A stretch of DNA of 64,000 nucleotides from Fibrobacter sp. (GCA_031271785.1 JAISUZ010000070.1:1-64000), one strand, 5' to 3'; counted from the stretch's first letter, positions 1 to 10,229 are shown. The notes: generated from the sequence alone by a model not told the origin. A program made the numbers and translations.

Positions 1-370
1 GGAAATTCGCGACAAAATTCGCAATTTCACCTTTCATGTAGCGCGGATCGCAAAGAAAAACAAATTTCATAAAATTCCGATGGGTTAGAATGAATACAAA
101 AGACAAAGATAATTTATTCTGAAAAGTTTGTCAGGAAGATTTTTACGAAGAGGGCTCTTGGGCATGCCCCGGCGCGGTCATAGATCGCCTTCATGAAAAT
201 CGCCGCGCCACTGCGTGGCTCGCGATGACATTATGCGCAAAATACGAACAAAGTGAAGTGAGGTTATAGGGAATACTCGGATATCCGAATTATCCATTCC
301 CCTGGCGAAGTTTCCACCCGTATTCAATTCCCTGCATTCCCAAATCTTCCATACCCGATAGACTCGGTTT

Positions 371-655
371 TGAGGGGGTAGCGGAAGACCTGCCGCGCGT
401 CCCGGCGACTGACGGAAGCCGGAAGAGTCGGTTATCCCGGCATGTTCTTCATGGGATAAGGGATACGGGGCAGGAGGATTCGGTAAACCAATTCTTTATT
501 TTGCGCACTAATTTACATGTAAAACGTTCCGAATCGGTGCCGCTACCCGGTCCCGCATCCCTTGTCCTATTTCCCTGATTTTTACGCCCGAAGAAACAAA
601 AACGCGCGGGCAAGCAGGGCTGAAGCGAGGGGGAGGCCTCCCCCTCCCTGTCAAT
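371..655 (+). repeat. Interspersed repeat family A, copy 1 (full length)
   Basis: About 285 bp that reappears as its reverse complement at about 15035-15325. Shared landmarks are a run reading GCTACCCCCT (other strand) at one end, an ACATGTAAAACGTT core near 514-527, a GGGATAAGGGATA stretch, and a GC-rich palindrome at about 628-647 at the other end. No credible reading frame covers it. It fills most of the 850 bp leader before the giant gene; the remaining bases 1-370 and 656-840 show no gene I can support. Confidence 0.75.
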
Positions 656-865
656 CCATTTTTCGCAATATAACCGAAATCCTCCTAACTTATTTAGAAT
701 CAACGAGTTACAAATTTTCCGCGAGATTCAACCTTTAATACTCTCATTTTTTTTGTAAAAAATGCCTGCAAAAACAGGTTTTAAGCAGTATATTTGGGAA
801 TTATTGCCGAGCATTCGTAAGGCGTAATTTCATATGGATTCACTGGCTTAATGGAGTATTTTTTA

Positions 866-3800
866 ATGAACCGTAAACTGAAAGCACTTTTTCACACCCT
901 ACTCGCCTTTTCTTTTTTCGCCCCTGCCGTTTTTGCCCAAGAGGCCGCTCCTCAGCCGGAAAACAGTCCGCCGCAAATCACCGGAATCCCCGGAGAATCC
1001 GTACCGGAAGGGAAATCTTTTGCCGTCCTCTCTTTGGATAAATACGTCGAAGATGCCGATGACAAACCGGCCGCGCTTCGTTGGGAAGTGACAGGCAATA
1101 AAAATCTTCAGGTTACGCTTTCTCCCGAACGTTCCGTGACCGTGAAAGCGCCGAACGCACTTTGGCACGGTTCCGAAGAACTCACATTCACCGTCACGGA
1201 CCCGAAAGGCGCACAGGCTTCCGAGAAAGTTGTTTTTGAAGTGGAATCGGTGAATAATCCGCCGGTGATCAAAACGATTCCGGATCAAGCAATCGACGAA
1301 GGTCAGCAATTCAAGGCGATCAAGCTGGATGATTTTATCGAAGACGCCGATCATCAAAAATCGGAAATCACCTGGGAAACCGATATTTCCGCAACGAACA
1401 AGAAACAGGCCGACGGCGATCTTTCCGTGTCGGTAGATGCAAACCGTGTGGCGACGATCACCATTCCCGATGCCAACTGGTACGGCGAAGCGAAAATTAC
1501 GTTTACCGCAAACGATCCGGAATACGCTTCGGTAAAAATGCAGGCAACATTTACCGTGAAGCCGGTGAACGACGCGCCGGTAGTGCAGAAAGCGCCGGAT
1601 CAGGAGATCGAAGAAAAAAACGAATTCGAGCCTGTCAATTTAACGGACCTGGTGACCGATGTCGATGATGATATTTCCAAAATCAAGTGGACGGTTTCCG
1701 GCGGAAACGCTCTGAAAGTTTCCATTGATAAAAACGGCATCGCCACGGTTAAAATTCCGAACGAACTTTGGAACGGTCCGAAAGAGACATTCACCTTTAC
1801 CGCCACCGACCCCGAAGGCGCGAGCGCTTCTTTCACCACATCCTTTACCGTAAAATCCGTGAACGATGTGCCGGAATTTATTTCCGATATTCAAGATCAA
1901 ACCATCGATGAAAAGAAAACGTTTAAACCTATCGCTCTCGATAAAATCGTAAAAGATATTGACAATCCTTTTGAATCTCTGAAATGGACGATCAGCGGCA
2001 ACAAAGATTTGAAAGTTCAAATCGAAGGCAAGGAAGCCCGTATCCTTACGCCGAACGAACTTTGGAACGGCGAAGAATCCATTACGTTCAAAGTGACCGA
2101 TCCCGAAGGCGCTGCCGATGAACGGAGCGCGACTTTTACCGTAAATTCCATTAACGATTTGCCGGTGTTCACCCAACCGATTCCGGGGCAAACCATCAAC
2201 GAGAAAAAATCATTTAAGGCGATTAAACTTGACGACTACGTTAAAGATGCCGATCACAAGAAAGAAGAACTTTCGTGGGAAGTTTCCGTAAAGCATCAGG
2301 GCAAAGAGCCGGAAACCGGCACTCTGGATATTCAAATCGACGACAAGCATGTAGCAAACATTATCATTCCGGATTCATTATGGAACGGTTCCGCGGTAGC
2401 AACGTTCACCGTAACCGACCCGGACGGAGCTTCCATTAAACAAGACGTGACGTTCACCGTGACTTCCGTGAACGATGTGCCGGTTTTCAAAAAAATTCCG
2501 GATCAGACAATCGACGAGAAGAACGAATTTGAATCCATTGCGCTGGATGATTTCCTTTCCGATGCCGATCATAACCTTTCCCAATTGAAAATTACCGTGA
2601 CCGGCGAAAAAGAATTGAAAGTTTCCGTTTCGAGTTCCCGCGAAGTCACCGTTAAAACTCCGAATGAACTTTGGAACGGTTCCGAAACGCTCACCTTTAC
2701 CGCCACAGACCCCGAAGGCGCGAAAGCAAGTGTTTCCGCCAAATTCACCGTTAAATCCATTAACGACCTTCCAGTGATGAAAGACATTCCGTCTCAGGCG
2801 ATTAAAGAAAAACAGTCTTTCAAGACCTTTACCCTCGATGATTTCGTAAGCGATGCGGATCACGAAAAATCCAAATTGAAATGGGACGTTACCGGCGCGA
2901 AAGACCTTAAAGTTTCCGTCAATTCCTCTTCCCGTTTGGTAACCGTTACCGCGCCGAATACTTACTGGAACGGCGAAGAAACCCTGACATTCAAAGTGAC
3001 CGACCCCGAAGGCGCTGCCGATGAACGCACCGCGACCTTCACCGTGGAATCCGTGAACGATGTGCCGGAATTTGTGAAAAAACCGGAAGATCAAACCATT
3101 GACGAAAAGAAACAATTCGCGGTGATTCGCCTCGGCGATATGGTGAAAGATGCGGATCACAAAAATACGGAACTTTCCTGGAGTTTTGATGTGAAACCGC
3201 GCGCCAAAAGCGGGAATGCGCAACTCGAAGTCCGGTTCAATGAGAAACAGCAAACGGCCGCCATCGCGATTCCGAACGAATACTGGTCCGGTTCCGAAGA
3301 TATTACCTTCACCGCCACCGACCCGGACGGCGCGAAAGCTTCGGCTACGGCATTATTTACCGTAAAATCCGTCAATGATGCGCCGGTGATCAAAGACATT
3401 CCCGACCAAAACATTCAGGAAAAGGAATCCTTTACCCCGATCGCCCTTGCCGAACTCACAAACGACCCGGATCACTCTTTTGATAAATTAAAATGGACGA
3501 TCTCCGGCAATAAAGATTTGAAAGTCAATCTCGATAAATCGGGAACCGCTTCCGTCACCGCACCGAACGCGCTTTGGAACGGTTCCGAAAAAATCACATT
3601 CACCGTGACAGACCCCGAAAGCGCCACGGCAAAGAAAACCGTTACCTTCACCGCGAAATCCGTGAACGATGTGCCGGTCATGAAAGACATTAAAGAACAA
3701 ACCATCAAGGAAAAAGGCACATTCCAAACCATCGCTCTCGACAACTTCGTAGAAGATCCCGATCATGAAAAGTCCAAACTGAAATGGGAAGTCGCCGGTA

Positions 3801-6800
3801 ACAGGAATCTGAAAGTCACCATTGATGCCAGGCATGTCGCGACCGTTTCCGCGCCGGATAAATTCTGGCATGGTTCCGAAACGCTCACGTTTACCGTCAC
3901 GGACCCCGAAGGCGCCAAAGATTCCCGCACGGCGGCATTCACCGTGGAATCCGTGAACGATGCGCCGGAATTTGTGAAAAAAATCGGCAATCAAACGATC
4001 AAGGAAAAAGCTCAATTCATACTCATTAAGCTGAACGAACTCGTGAAAGACGCCGATCATAAATTGAGCGAACTCGTTTGGTCTTTCGATGCGAAGTCTT
4101 CTGCTAAAGGCGCTGCCGGACTTTCCGTAAAAACCGACGGAGAAAATAACGCGACAATCGTCATTCCCAATACCAACTGGAACGGCTCCGAAGAGATTAC
4201 ATTCACCGTGACAGACCCCGAAGGCGCGAAAGCTTCCACAACAGCGACTTTCACCGTGACTTCCGTGAACGATGCGCCGGTGCTTTCGAAAATCGAAGAT
4301 CAAAAAATTAAAGAAAAGGAATCGTTCCCGGTTATTGACCTTTCGGCTCTTGTGAAAGACCCGGATCATTCCTTTGAAAAATTAAACTGGACAATCACCG
4401 GCAATAAAGATCTGAAAGTGACTCTCGACAAGTCGGGCAAAGTCACCGTCGCCGCCCCGAACAAACTCTGGAACGGTTCCGAAAAAATCACGTTCACCGT
4501 CACAGACCCCGAAGGCGCTTCGGCAAAACAAACGGTAACGTTCACCGTGACTTCCGTGAACGACGCGCCGGTGATTAAAGAAATCCCGAACCAAACCATC
4601 AAGGAAAAACAATCGTTCAAGGAAATTTCTCTGGACGAATTTGTTTCCGATGCCGATCACACGACGGCTCAGTTGAAATGGAACGTTGAAGGCGCGAAAG
4701 AATTGAAAGTGACTCTCGGTTCCGGGCGTAAAGTTACGGTCGCTACACCGAACCCTTACTGGCACGGTTCCGAAATGCTGACCTTTACCGTCACAGATCC
4801 CGAAGGCGCCAAGGCTTCTCACCAAACAGCCTTTACGGTTTCTTCCGTGAACGATGCTCCGGAATTTGTAAAAGCGATTCCGAATCAAAATATCGACGAG
4901 AAAAAGACGTTCGCTAAAATCAATCTGGATGACTTTATCAAAGACCCGGATCACAAGAAAAGCGAATTAACATGGACCTGGAAAGCCGTTCCCGCTTCCG
5001 ATAACGAGGCACCGGCAAAATCCTCGAAAGCAAAGAAACCGGTGGCCGAAAAAGAATCGCCTCTCAAAGTTTCGATCGACGCAAATCATGTCGCCACCAT
5101 CGAAATTCCGAACAAATTCTGGAACGGCAGCGCAGACATTACGTTTACCGCTAAAGATCCGGAAGGAGCAAGCGTTTCTTCCAAAGCGAGATTCACGGTG
5201 AAATCCATCAACGATCTTCCGGTAATATCTGCAAACGCCCCTAAAGACCAGAAAATCAAGGAAGGCGGGAAGTTCACCTCTATTGATCTTTCCACTCTCG
5301 CTACCGATGCCGACCATTTGACAAGCACCCTTCAATGGACAATTTCCGGAAACCGCCAGTTGAAAGTCGATAAACAAAAGAACGGTATGGTTCTCGTCAG
5401 TGTGCCGAGTGCACAATGGTTCGGCAGAGAAACACTCACGTTCACCGTGACAGACCCCGAAGGCGGCAAAGCCACTCATTCCGTGACTTTCGAAGCGGAA
5501 GAAGTGAACGATGCGCCGGTCATCGGAAAAATCCCGAATCAAAAGATTAAGGAAAAAGCAAAGTTTAATGCCGTTAAATTGGACGATTTCGTAAAAGATC
5601 CGGACAATAAACCTTCCGAACTGGTTTGGACGGTTTCCGGTGCAAAGAAATTAAACGCTCAAATCAGCCCGAGCCGTCAATTGACGGTTACGGCCCCAAG
5701 CGCAACTTACAATGGTCCTGCGGAAGTATTGACACTGATGGTCAAAGATCCGAAAGGCGCTTTTGCAAGCACCACCGTTTCTTTTGAAATCACATCCGTA
5801 AACGATGCGCCGGTAATGAAAGACATTCCGAATCAAAAGATTAAGGAAAAACAAACGTTCAAAGAAATTCAGCTGAATAATTTTGTGAACGACCCGGATC
5901 ATAAAAAAGAAGACTTGAAATGGACGGCAGTGGTCTCGAAAGTTCCGGAAGCGGCTCCGAAAAAACCGGCGAAGAAACCCGCTCCGAAGAAAAAGTCCGG
6001 CAAGAAAAACGATGAACCGGTTGTTGAAAATCCGGATTTGAAAGTCCTGATTGACGCCGGCAATGTGGCGCGCTTCAGCCTCCCGTCTCCTTCCTGGAAC
6101 GGCGAACGCCAAATCACCTTTACCGTCACCGACCCCGAAGGCGCGAAAGATTCCCGTACCGTTCTTTTTACCGTCGAATCGGTAAACGATATTCCGGTAA
6201 TCAAAACGATTGAGGGGCAAACCATTAAGGAAAAGGAAAAGTTCAAGCCGATTGATCTTTCCGCGCTCGTCAGCGATCCGGATCACCCGCTTTCCGCTAT
6301 CACTCTCACCGTGAGCGGTAACAAGCAACTCAAAGCAGTGATCGACGCGAAGAAAGTTCTCACGGTTTCCGCCGCAGATAAATTCTGGAGCGGCGAAGAA
6401 CGCCTGACCATTACCGCCACCGACCCCGAAGGCGCGAAAGCGGCCAAACAAGTACTCTTTAAGGTTACTCCGGTGAATGATCCTCCCGTAATTAAAGGAC
6501 TCAGCGGGCAGAAAATCAGAGAAAAAGAAAAATTCCAACCGGTGGATTTATCCAAAGTCGCTACCGACCCGGACAATAAACCAAACGAACTGAAATGGAG
6601 CGTTTCGGGCGCGAAGGAATTGAAAGCGGTACAACAGGGAAATCGTGTGAATATTTCCACTCCGAACATCAATTGGTTCGGAAAAGAAACCTTGACCTTC
6701 ACCGTTACCGACCCGGCCGGCGCTTCCGCTTCTCAGAAAGTCACATTCGAAGCCGCTCCGGTAAACGATCCTCCCGAATTCACCAATATTTCCGCTCAAA

Positions 6801-8128
6801 CCGTTAAGGAAAAAGAAAAATTCGCAGCTATTCATTTGTCTCAATATGTAAAAGACCCGGATCACAAATTCGGCGAACTGGTTTGGACTCTCGACAACGC
6901 CGAACTTCCCGGAAAGAACAAACGCGGAAAGCCGACCAAAGGCAAAGCCGCCACGACAAAGCACGCGCTTCATTTTGAAATTACCGAAGACGGCATTTTG
7001 AATATAAATATCCCGAACCGCAACTGGAACGGTCGCGACAGCATTACCGTCACAGCGCACGACCCGGCCGGCGCCAAAGCCTCGGAAACCATTCAATTCA
7101 TGGTTACCCCGGTGAATGACGCTCCGGAAGTGAAACCCATCGAAGGACAATCCGTTGATCAGGGAAAACCTTTCAAGGTGATTAAACTGGATCAGTACGT
7201 TAAAGACCCGGACAATAAAGTTCAGGAAATCAAATGGACTGTCTCCGGAAACCGCAATTTGGATGTCGTCATTTCTCCTAACCGGGAAGCGACCATCAAA
7301 AACAAACGCGACATATGGCACGGTAAGGAAACCTTGATTTTCACGGCTACCGACCCGGCCAGAGCTTCGGGGAAAGCAACGGCGGTATTTGAAGTCCGCC
7401 GTGTAAACGCCCCGCCCGAAATTCGGAAAATTCCGGATTACACCATCAAGGAAGACGAAAACAAAGGCGTGATTGCCGTAATTCAGCTGGATCAAATTGC
7501 CCGCGACAGAGATCACCGCTTTGACTTGCTGAAGTGGAGTTTTAGCGGAAACCGGAACTTAACGCTGAAACATGATATGGTAAAAAATACCGTCACCATT
7601 TCTCAGCCTTATGAAAACTGGAACGGTCCCGCCGAATCCATCACATTCAAAGTCACCGACCCGGAAGGCGCTTCGGTACAAACCACAGCGAAATTCACAG
7701 TGATTCCGGTGAATGACGCTCCGAAAGCCATGTCGCATAATTACCAAACCCGCGAAGGCGAAACATTGGCGGTGAGCGCCGAAAACGGCTTGCTGCAAGG
7801 CGTAATCGACCCGGACGGCGAAAAAGTAACCGAGGTGGAAATGGTGAGGAAACCGCAGAACGGTACGGCAAACATCAATACCCGTACCGGCGCCTTCACC
7901 TACACGCCGAACCGCGGCTTCAACGGACTTGACGAATTCTCATTCCGCGTAAAAGACCCGGGCGGACTCTATTCCAACCCCGTATCCGCAGAAATCAACG
8001 TCAGCTTCAAAATGAAAGATGTCCGCGGGGGCAGCGCTCCGGCGCCGGCAGAAAAAAGCGTACAGAAAGCCGAACCCGTAAAAACAAAAGCGGCGCCGGT
8101 AAAAAAGAATGCTCGAAAGAGAAGGTAA
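866..8128 (+). CDS. Giant exported protein of 22 Ig/cadherin-like repeats
   Basis: About 2420 residues. I choose the ATG at 866 because GGAG lies 9 nt upstream and a clean signal peptide follows (MNRK, hydrophobic core, cleavage after VFA-QE); an in-frame ATG at 851 lies inside this ribosome site. After the signal come 22 repeats of about 95-120 residues, each opening with a V/I-N-D-x-P-V/E motif, then xQxIxEKxxF, an acidic DADH or DPDH motif like calcium-binding cadherin loops, a conserved Trp, W-x-G-S-E, and TFTVTDPEGA. A 23rd domain near the C-terminus is of a different, tandem-95/cadherin-like type (motif TYTPNRGFNGLDEFSF). The tail is Lys/Ala/Pro-rich and ends KNARKRR. Every third repeat (2, 5, 8, 11, 14, 17, 20) carries a longer loop. 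Likely a cell-surface adhesin or stalk protein; no enzyme domain or recognised anchor is visible. A terminator follows directly. Confidence 0.9.
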   Translation: MNRKLKALFHTLLAFSFFAPAVFAQEAAPQPENSPPQITGIPGESVPEGKSFAVLSLDKYVEDADDKPAALRWEVTGNKNLQVTLSPERSVTVKAPNALWHGSEELTFTVTDPKGAQASEKVVFEVESVNNPPVIKTIPDQAIDEGQQFKAIKLDDFIEDADHQKSEITWETDISATNKKQADGDLSVSVDANRVATITIPDANWYGEAKITFTANDPEYASVKMQATFTVKPVNDAPVVQKAPDQEIEEKNEFEPVNLTDLVTDVDDDISKIKWTVSGGNALKVSIDKNGIATVKIPNELWNGPKETFTFTATDPEGASASFTTSFTVKSVNDVPEFISDIQDQTIDEKKTFKPIALDKIVKDIDNPFESLKWTISGNKDLKVQIEGKEARILTPNELWNGEESITFKVTDPEGAADERSATFTVNSINDLPVFTQPIPGQTINEKKSFKAIKLDDYVKDADHKKEELSWEVSVKHQGKEPETGTLDIQIDDKHVANIIIPDSLWNGSAVATFTVTDPDGASIKQDVTFTVTSVNDVPVFKKIPDQTIDEKNEFESIALDDFLSDADHNLSQLKITVTGEKELKVSVSSSREVTVKTPNELWNGSETLTFTATDPEGAKASVSAKFTVKSINDLPVMKDIPSQAIKEKQSFKTFTLDDFVSDADHEKSKLKWDVTGAKDLKVSVNSSSRLVTVTAPNTYWNGEETLTFKVTDPEGAADERTATFTVESVNDVPEFVKKPEDQTIDEKKQFAVIRLGDMVKDADHKNTELSWSFDVKPRAKSGNAQLEVRFNEKQQTAAIAIPNEYWSGSEDITFTATDPDGAKASATALFTVKSVNDAPVIKDIPDQNIQEKESFTPIALAELTNDPDHSFDKLKWTISGNKDLKVNLDKSGTASVTAPNALWNGSEKITFTVTDPESATAKKTVTFTAKSVNDVPVMKDIKEQTIKEKGTFQTIALDNFVEDPDHEKSKLKWEVAGNRNLKVTIDARHVATVSAPDKFWHGSETLTFTVTDPEGAKDSRTAAFTVESVNDAPEFVKKIGNQTIKEKAQFILIKLNELVKDADHKLSELVWSFDAKSSAKGAAGLSVKTDGENNATIVIPNTNWNGSEEITFTVTDPEGAKASTTATFTVTSVNDAPVLSKIEDQKIKEKESFPVIDLSALVKDPDHSFEKLNWTITGNKDLKVTLDKSGKVTVAAPNKLWNGSEKITFTVTDPEGASAKQTVTFTVTSVNDAPVIKEIPNQTIKEKQSFKEISLDEFVSDADHTTAQLKWNVEGAKELKVTLGSGRKVTVATPNPYWHGSEMLTFTVTDPEGAKASHQTAFTVSSVNDAPEFVKAIPNQNIDEKKTFAKINLDDFIKDPDHKKSELTWTWKAVPASDNEAPAKSSKAKKPVAEKESPLKVSIDANHVATIEIPNKFWNGSADITFTAKDPEGASVSSKARFTVKSINDLPVISANAPKDQKIKEGGKFTSIDLSTLATDADHLTSTLQWTISGNRQLKVDKQKNGMVLVSVPSAQWFGRETLTFTVTDPEGGKATHSVTFEAEEVNDAPVIGKIPNQKIKEKAKFNAVKLDDFVKDPDNKPSELVWTVSGAKKLNAQISPSRQLTVTAPSATYNGPAEVLTLMVKDPKGAFASTTVSFEITSVNDAPVMKDIPNQKIKEKQTFKEIQLNNFVNDPDHKKEDLKWTAVVSKVPEAAPKKPAKKPAPKKKSGKKNDEPVVENPDLKVLIDAGNVARFSLPSPSWNGERQITFTVTDPEGAKDSRTVLFTVESVNDIPVIKTIEGQTIKEKEKFKPIDLSALVSDPDHPLSAITLTVSGNKQLKAVIDAKKVLTVSAADKFWSGEERLTITATDPEGAKAAKQVLFKVTPVNDPPVIKGLSGQKIREKEKFQPVDLSKVATDPDNKPNELKWSVSGAKELKAVQQGNRVNISTPNINWFGKETLTFTVTDPAGASASQKVTFEAAPVNDPPEFTNISAQTVKEKEKFAAIHLSQYVKDPDHKFGELVWTLDNAELPGKNKRGKPTKGKAATTKHALHFEITEDGILNINIPNRNWNGRDSITVTAHDPAGAKASETIQFMVTPVNDAPEVKPIEGQSVDQGKPFKVIKLDQYVKDPDNKVQEIKWTVSGNRNLDVVISPNREATIKNKRDIWHGKETLIFTATDPARASGKATAVFEVRRVNAPPEIRKIPDYTIKEDENKGVIAVIQLDQIARDRDHRFDLLKWSFSGNRNLTLKHDMVKNTVTISQPYENWNGPAESITFKVTDPEGASVQTTAKFTVIPVNDAPKAMSHNYQTREGETLAVSAENGLLQGVIDPDGEKVTEVEMVRKPQNGTANINTRTGAFTYTPNRGFNGLDEFSFRVKDPGGLYSNPVSAEINVSFKMKDVRGGSAPAPAEKSVQKAEPVKTKAAPVKKNARKRR

Positions 8129-8136
8129 TCATTGAA

Positions 8137-8160
8137 AGCCCCGCACAGCGGGGCTTTTTC
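8137..8160 (+). terminator. Rho-independent terminator of the giant gene
   Basis: AGCCCCGC / GCGGGGCT stem with a 3-nt loop followed by five T, starting 8 nt after the stop codon. Confidence 0.9.
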
Positions 8161-8236
8161 ACAACCGAATTATCACCAAAAGACAATACTTTTTGAAAAA
8201 AAGAAAACTATATTAGAAGGAATTATCGGAGGATTT

Positions 8237-8746
8237 ATGAAAAAATTCGGACTTTTTTTAGGCATCATCGGCTTGCTTTTCTTATTCGGCGCTTGCGATA
8301 GCGGCAGCGGTAGCAAATCCATTTCGGACAAGTGCAAAAGCGGCTTAACAAAAGAATGCCTCGAAGGAACATGGCTGTTACCGGCGCTCATCAATAACGA
8401 TGAAACGAACAGCGAATATGCCGTTTTCAATATACCGGCCGAATTGACGCTTTCCGTAGCGGACGCTAAAAATCAAGCGACACCCGAAGAATTTGAATTC
8501 AAATGGTCTCCCGATTCGGAGGATTACCAAGAACACGGATGCGAGACCGTTTACGGAACATGGTCTATCAGCAACAATAAACTTTCGTTCCAGGGAAATA
8601 TCGGCGATTGCATGTTGAATTTTTCAACGGGAGCCACAGTGGACGTAACAACGCTTGCTCTCGACAGTATGCATTTTAACACCGTAGCTACGGCTTCTAC
8701 CAATATTTCGCTCAAAGAAATTTTCACTCGAAAAGCAACGCCTTAA
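8237..8746 (+). CDS. Small lipoprotein of unknown function
   Basis: 169 residues from the ATG at 8237, which has GGAGG 5 nt upstream; a longer TTG-started frame from 8132 runs through the preceding terminator and is not credible. The N-terminus (MKKFGLFLGIIGLLFLFGAC) is a lipoprotein signal with the lipobox LFGAC. The mature part begins with a Gly/Ser spacer, has a DKC..GLTKEC..GTW stretch, and its second half (GTWSISNNKLSFQG) reads like a lipocalin-like beta structure. I do not recognise a named family. It is a separate unit, flanked by terminators on both sides. Confidence 0.8.
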   Translation: MKKFGLFLGIIGLLFLFGACDSGSGSKSISDKCKSGLTKECLEGTWLLPALINNDETNSEYAVFNIPAELTLSVADAKNQATPEEFEFKWSPDSEDYQEHGCETVYGTWSISNNKLSFQGNIGDCMLNFSTGATVDVTTLALDSMHFNTVATASTNISLKEIFTRKATP

Positions 8747-8762
8747 GGGAAATGCCTTTCAA

Positions 8763-8787
8763 AGCCCGCTGTTAGCGGGCTTTTTTA
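8763..8787 (+). terminator. Rho-independent terminator of the lipoprotein gene
   Basis: AGCCCGCT / AGCGGGCT stem with a 3-nt loop and six T, 17 nt after the stop. Confidence 0.9.
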
Positions 8788-8792
8788 ATTTG

Positions 8793-8866
8793 CAGCGGGC
8801 TCCCCCTCGCTCCAACCCCGCTGATCGCGGTTTCTTGCCCGGCTTCCGTTAGTCGCCGGAAACCAA
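8793..8866 (-). repeat. Repeat family A, short remnant
   Basis: Carries the CCCCCTCGCT...AACCCCGCT...CGCGGTTTCTTG and GGCTTCCGTTAGTCGCCGG landmarks of family A but lacks the whole middle part. It looks like a deletion derivative. The rest of 8867-9279 contains one hairpin (8950-8988) and an AT-rich stretch; no gene seen. Confidence 0.5.
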
Positions 8867-8949
8867 TGTCATGTAAGGACTTTCCAAATGTGCGCCGCCA
8901 CTTGATGCGGAATGAGATTATCAATTACAAATTATGTAATTCGTAATTA

Positions 8950-8988
8950 ACTTGCGATACCGGAGATTACCTCCGTAATTTCGCAAGT
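8950..8988. other. Isolated long hairpin
   Basis: ACTTGCGA at 8950-8957 pairs with TCGCAAGT at 8981-8988, and GGAG/CTCC plus TAC/GTA extend the stem inward. No T-tract follows, so it is not an ordinary terminator. Function unknown. Confidence 0.5.
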
Positions 8989-9279
8989 GAACCGATCATG
9001 CCCGAATTGTTAATTTATCCCCCTTTCGGCCTCTTTGTTCTGCATCCTTGAAAGCGCCACTTTTGATAGGCGAAAACAACCGTTACCATATCAAACAAAC
9101 TAAAAAATGGGGAAAATAAGCGAAAAATAAGATGCTATAAAAAACGATCCTTAAATAGGCCGTTCAAATATAGTTTCCTTTTTTCGATTTTAGAACAAAA
9201 AAAGCTAAAAACACTTTCTGAAAAAAGTCGAAACAAAGGATCCCTTTCCTCAACTTTTTAACCTTATTTAAAGGAATTT

Positions 9280-10143
9280 ATGAATCTTTTTTCAACAAAA
9301 ACAACAACGATCTTCGGCGCGGCAGTATTAGCACTCTCCCTCATCGGCTGCGGCGTGATTGATGGCAATGAAACAAATCATTCGTCTTCGGCAAGTATAG
9401 AAGGGAGTAGCAGTTCAAGCGGCGGCGGGGGATATTCCTCCGTAGGTGCTGAAGAGGGGCCTAACATCGGCGCTTGTATAGACGCCGATGTTAAAATCGG
9501 CAATCAGACTTGGAAAAAATGCAATTTGAATGTTATGCCGAGCGGTGACAACGGCGCGGCGACATTTTCATGGTGTTACTTTGATAAAGAGGAATACTGC
9601 GATGCATACGGTCGTCTGTACGATTGGGCAACAGCTATGGCATTGCCGGAAAATTGCGGCAAAAATTCATGCGCAGACAAAATAAATACTCCTCATCAGG
9701 GACTTTGCCCGGATGGTTATCATATTCCCAGCAATGACGATTGGAAAGAATTGTTTCTTTTTGTAGATGACGCAAAAGGCGTTAATGATGGTAATGCCTT
9801 AGGTCTCCTTATGTGGACGGAAGCAACTCAGCATTTAAAAGCTACGGAAGGCTGGGAAAACTGCGGTACAGCCGCTAGAGATGTCTACGAATGTTTGGAT
9901 ACCTACGGCTTTTCGGCTTTGCCTGGCGGCCATACGCCATTCAGTACTGATGAAGTTGAATTCTATCATGCAGAGATGTATGGCTATTGGTGGAGCGCTG
10001 ATGAGAAATATAACACTCTGCAGGAAAACACAAAAATAAAGGAAGCCTACAATGCTTACATACCCGGCACCGCATCTCCAATAATGATGGGGGGAGCCAT
10101 TAAGTTTGACGGTTTCTCGGTTCGTTGCATAAAGGATAATTAA
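9280..10143 (+). CDS. FISUMP-domain lipoprotein
   Basis: 287 residues, ATG with AAAGGA upstream. A lipoprotein signal (lipobox LIGC, around residue 24) is followed by a Ser/Gly-rich linker (about residues 35-60), then a FISUMP domain to the C-terminus. Diagnostic stretches are IGNQTWKKCNLNV, AYGRLYDWATAM, LCPDGYHIPSNDDWKEL, GFSALPGG, YWWSADE and the ending SVRCIKDN. The family is abundant in Fibrobacter and is exported, but its biochemical role is not established. Cys pairs (NCGKNSC) suggest disulphides outside the cytoplasm. A second member follows 86 bp downstream on the same strand, with an inverted repeat between them. Confidence 0.92.
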   Translation: MNLFSTKTTTIFGAAVLALSLIGCGVIDGNETNHSSSASIEGSSSSSGGGGYSSVGAEEGPNIGACIDADVKIGNQTWKKCNLNVMPSGDNGAATFSWCYFDKEEYCDAYGRLYDWATAMALPENCGKNSCADKINTPHQGLCPDGYHIPSNDDWKELFLFVDDAKGVNDGNALGLLMWTEATQHLKATEGWENCGTAARDVYECLDTYGFSALPGGHTPFSTDEVEFYHAEMYGYWWSADEKYNTLQENTKIKEAYNAYIPGTASPIMMGGAIKFDGFSVRCIKDN

Positions 10144-10156
10144 AACAATTATACCA

Positions 10157-10197
10157 TACCTTGCCAAGTCTTATGTTCCCAAGAATTTGGCAAGGTA
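10157..10197 (+). other. 11-bp perfect inverted repeat between the FISUMP genes
   Basis: TACCTTGCCAA at 10157-10167 pairs perfectly with TTGGCAAGGTA at 10187-10197 around a 19-nt loop. It starts 14 nt after the first FISUMP stop and has no T-run, so it may be an mRNA-stabilising or processing hairpin or a weak terminator. Confidence 0.55.
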
Positions 10198-10229
10198 AAT
10201 TTAAAAAACGGGAAATGGAAATAAGAAAA

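Noticed and set aside
1-37. Possible start of a minus-strand gene (MKGEIANFVANF) running off the window
   Set aside because: Only 12 codons are visible and no Shine-Dalgarno precedes the ATG.
789-794. TATATT as a -10 box for the giant gene
   Set aside because: No acceptable -35 at the right distance, and AT-rich leaders give such matches by chance.
899-7800. Many long open frames on the minus strand across the giant gene (up to about 320 codons)
   Set aside because: They mirror the repeated, biased codon pattern of the plus-strand gene, lack ribosome sites and show no family motifs.
866-8128. Regular DNA repeats considered as a CRISPR array or tandem satellite
   Set aside because: They encode one continuous protein with a 290-300 bp coding period; there are no short repeats with spacers.
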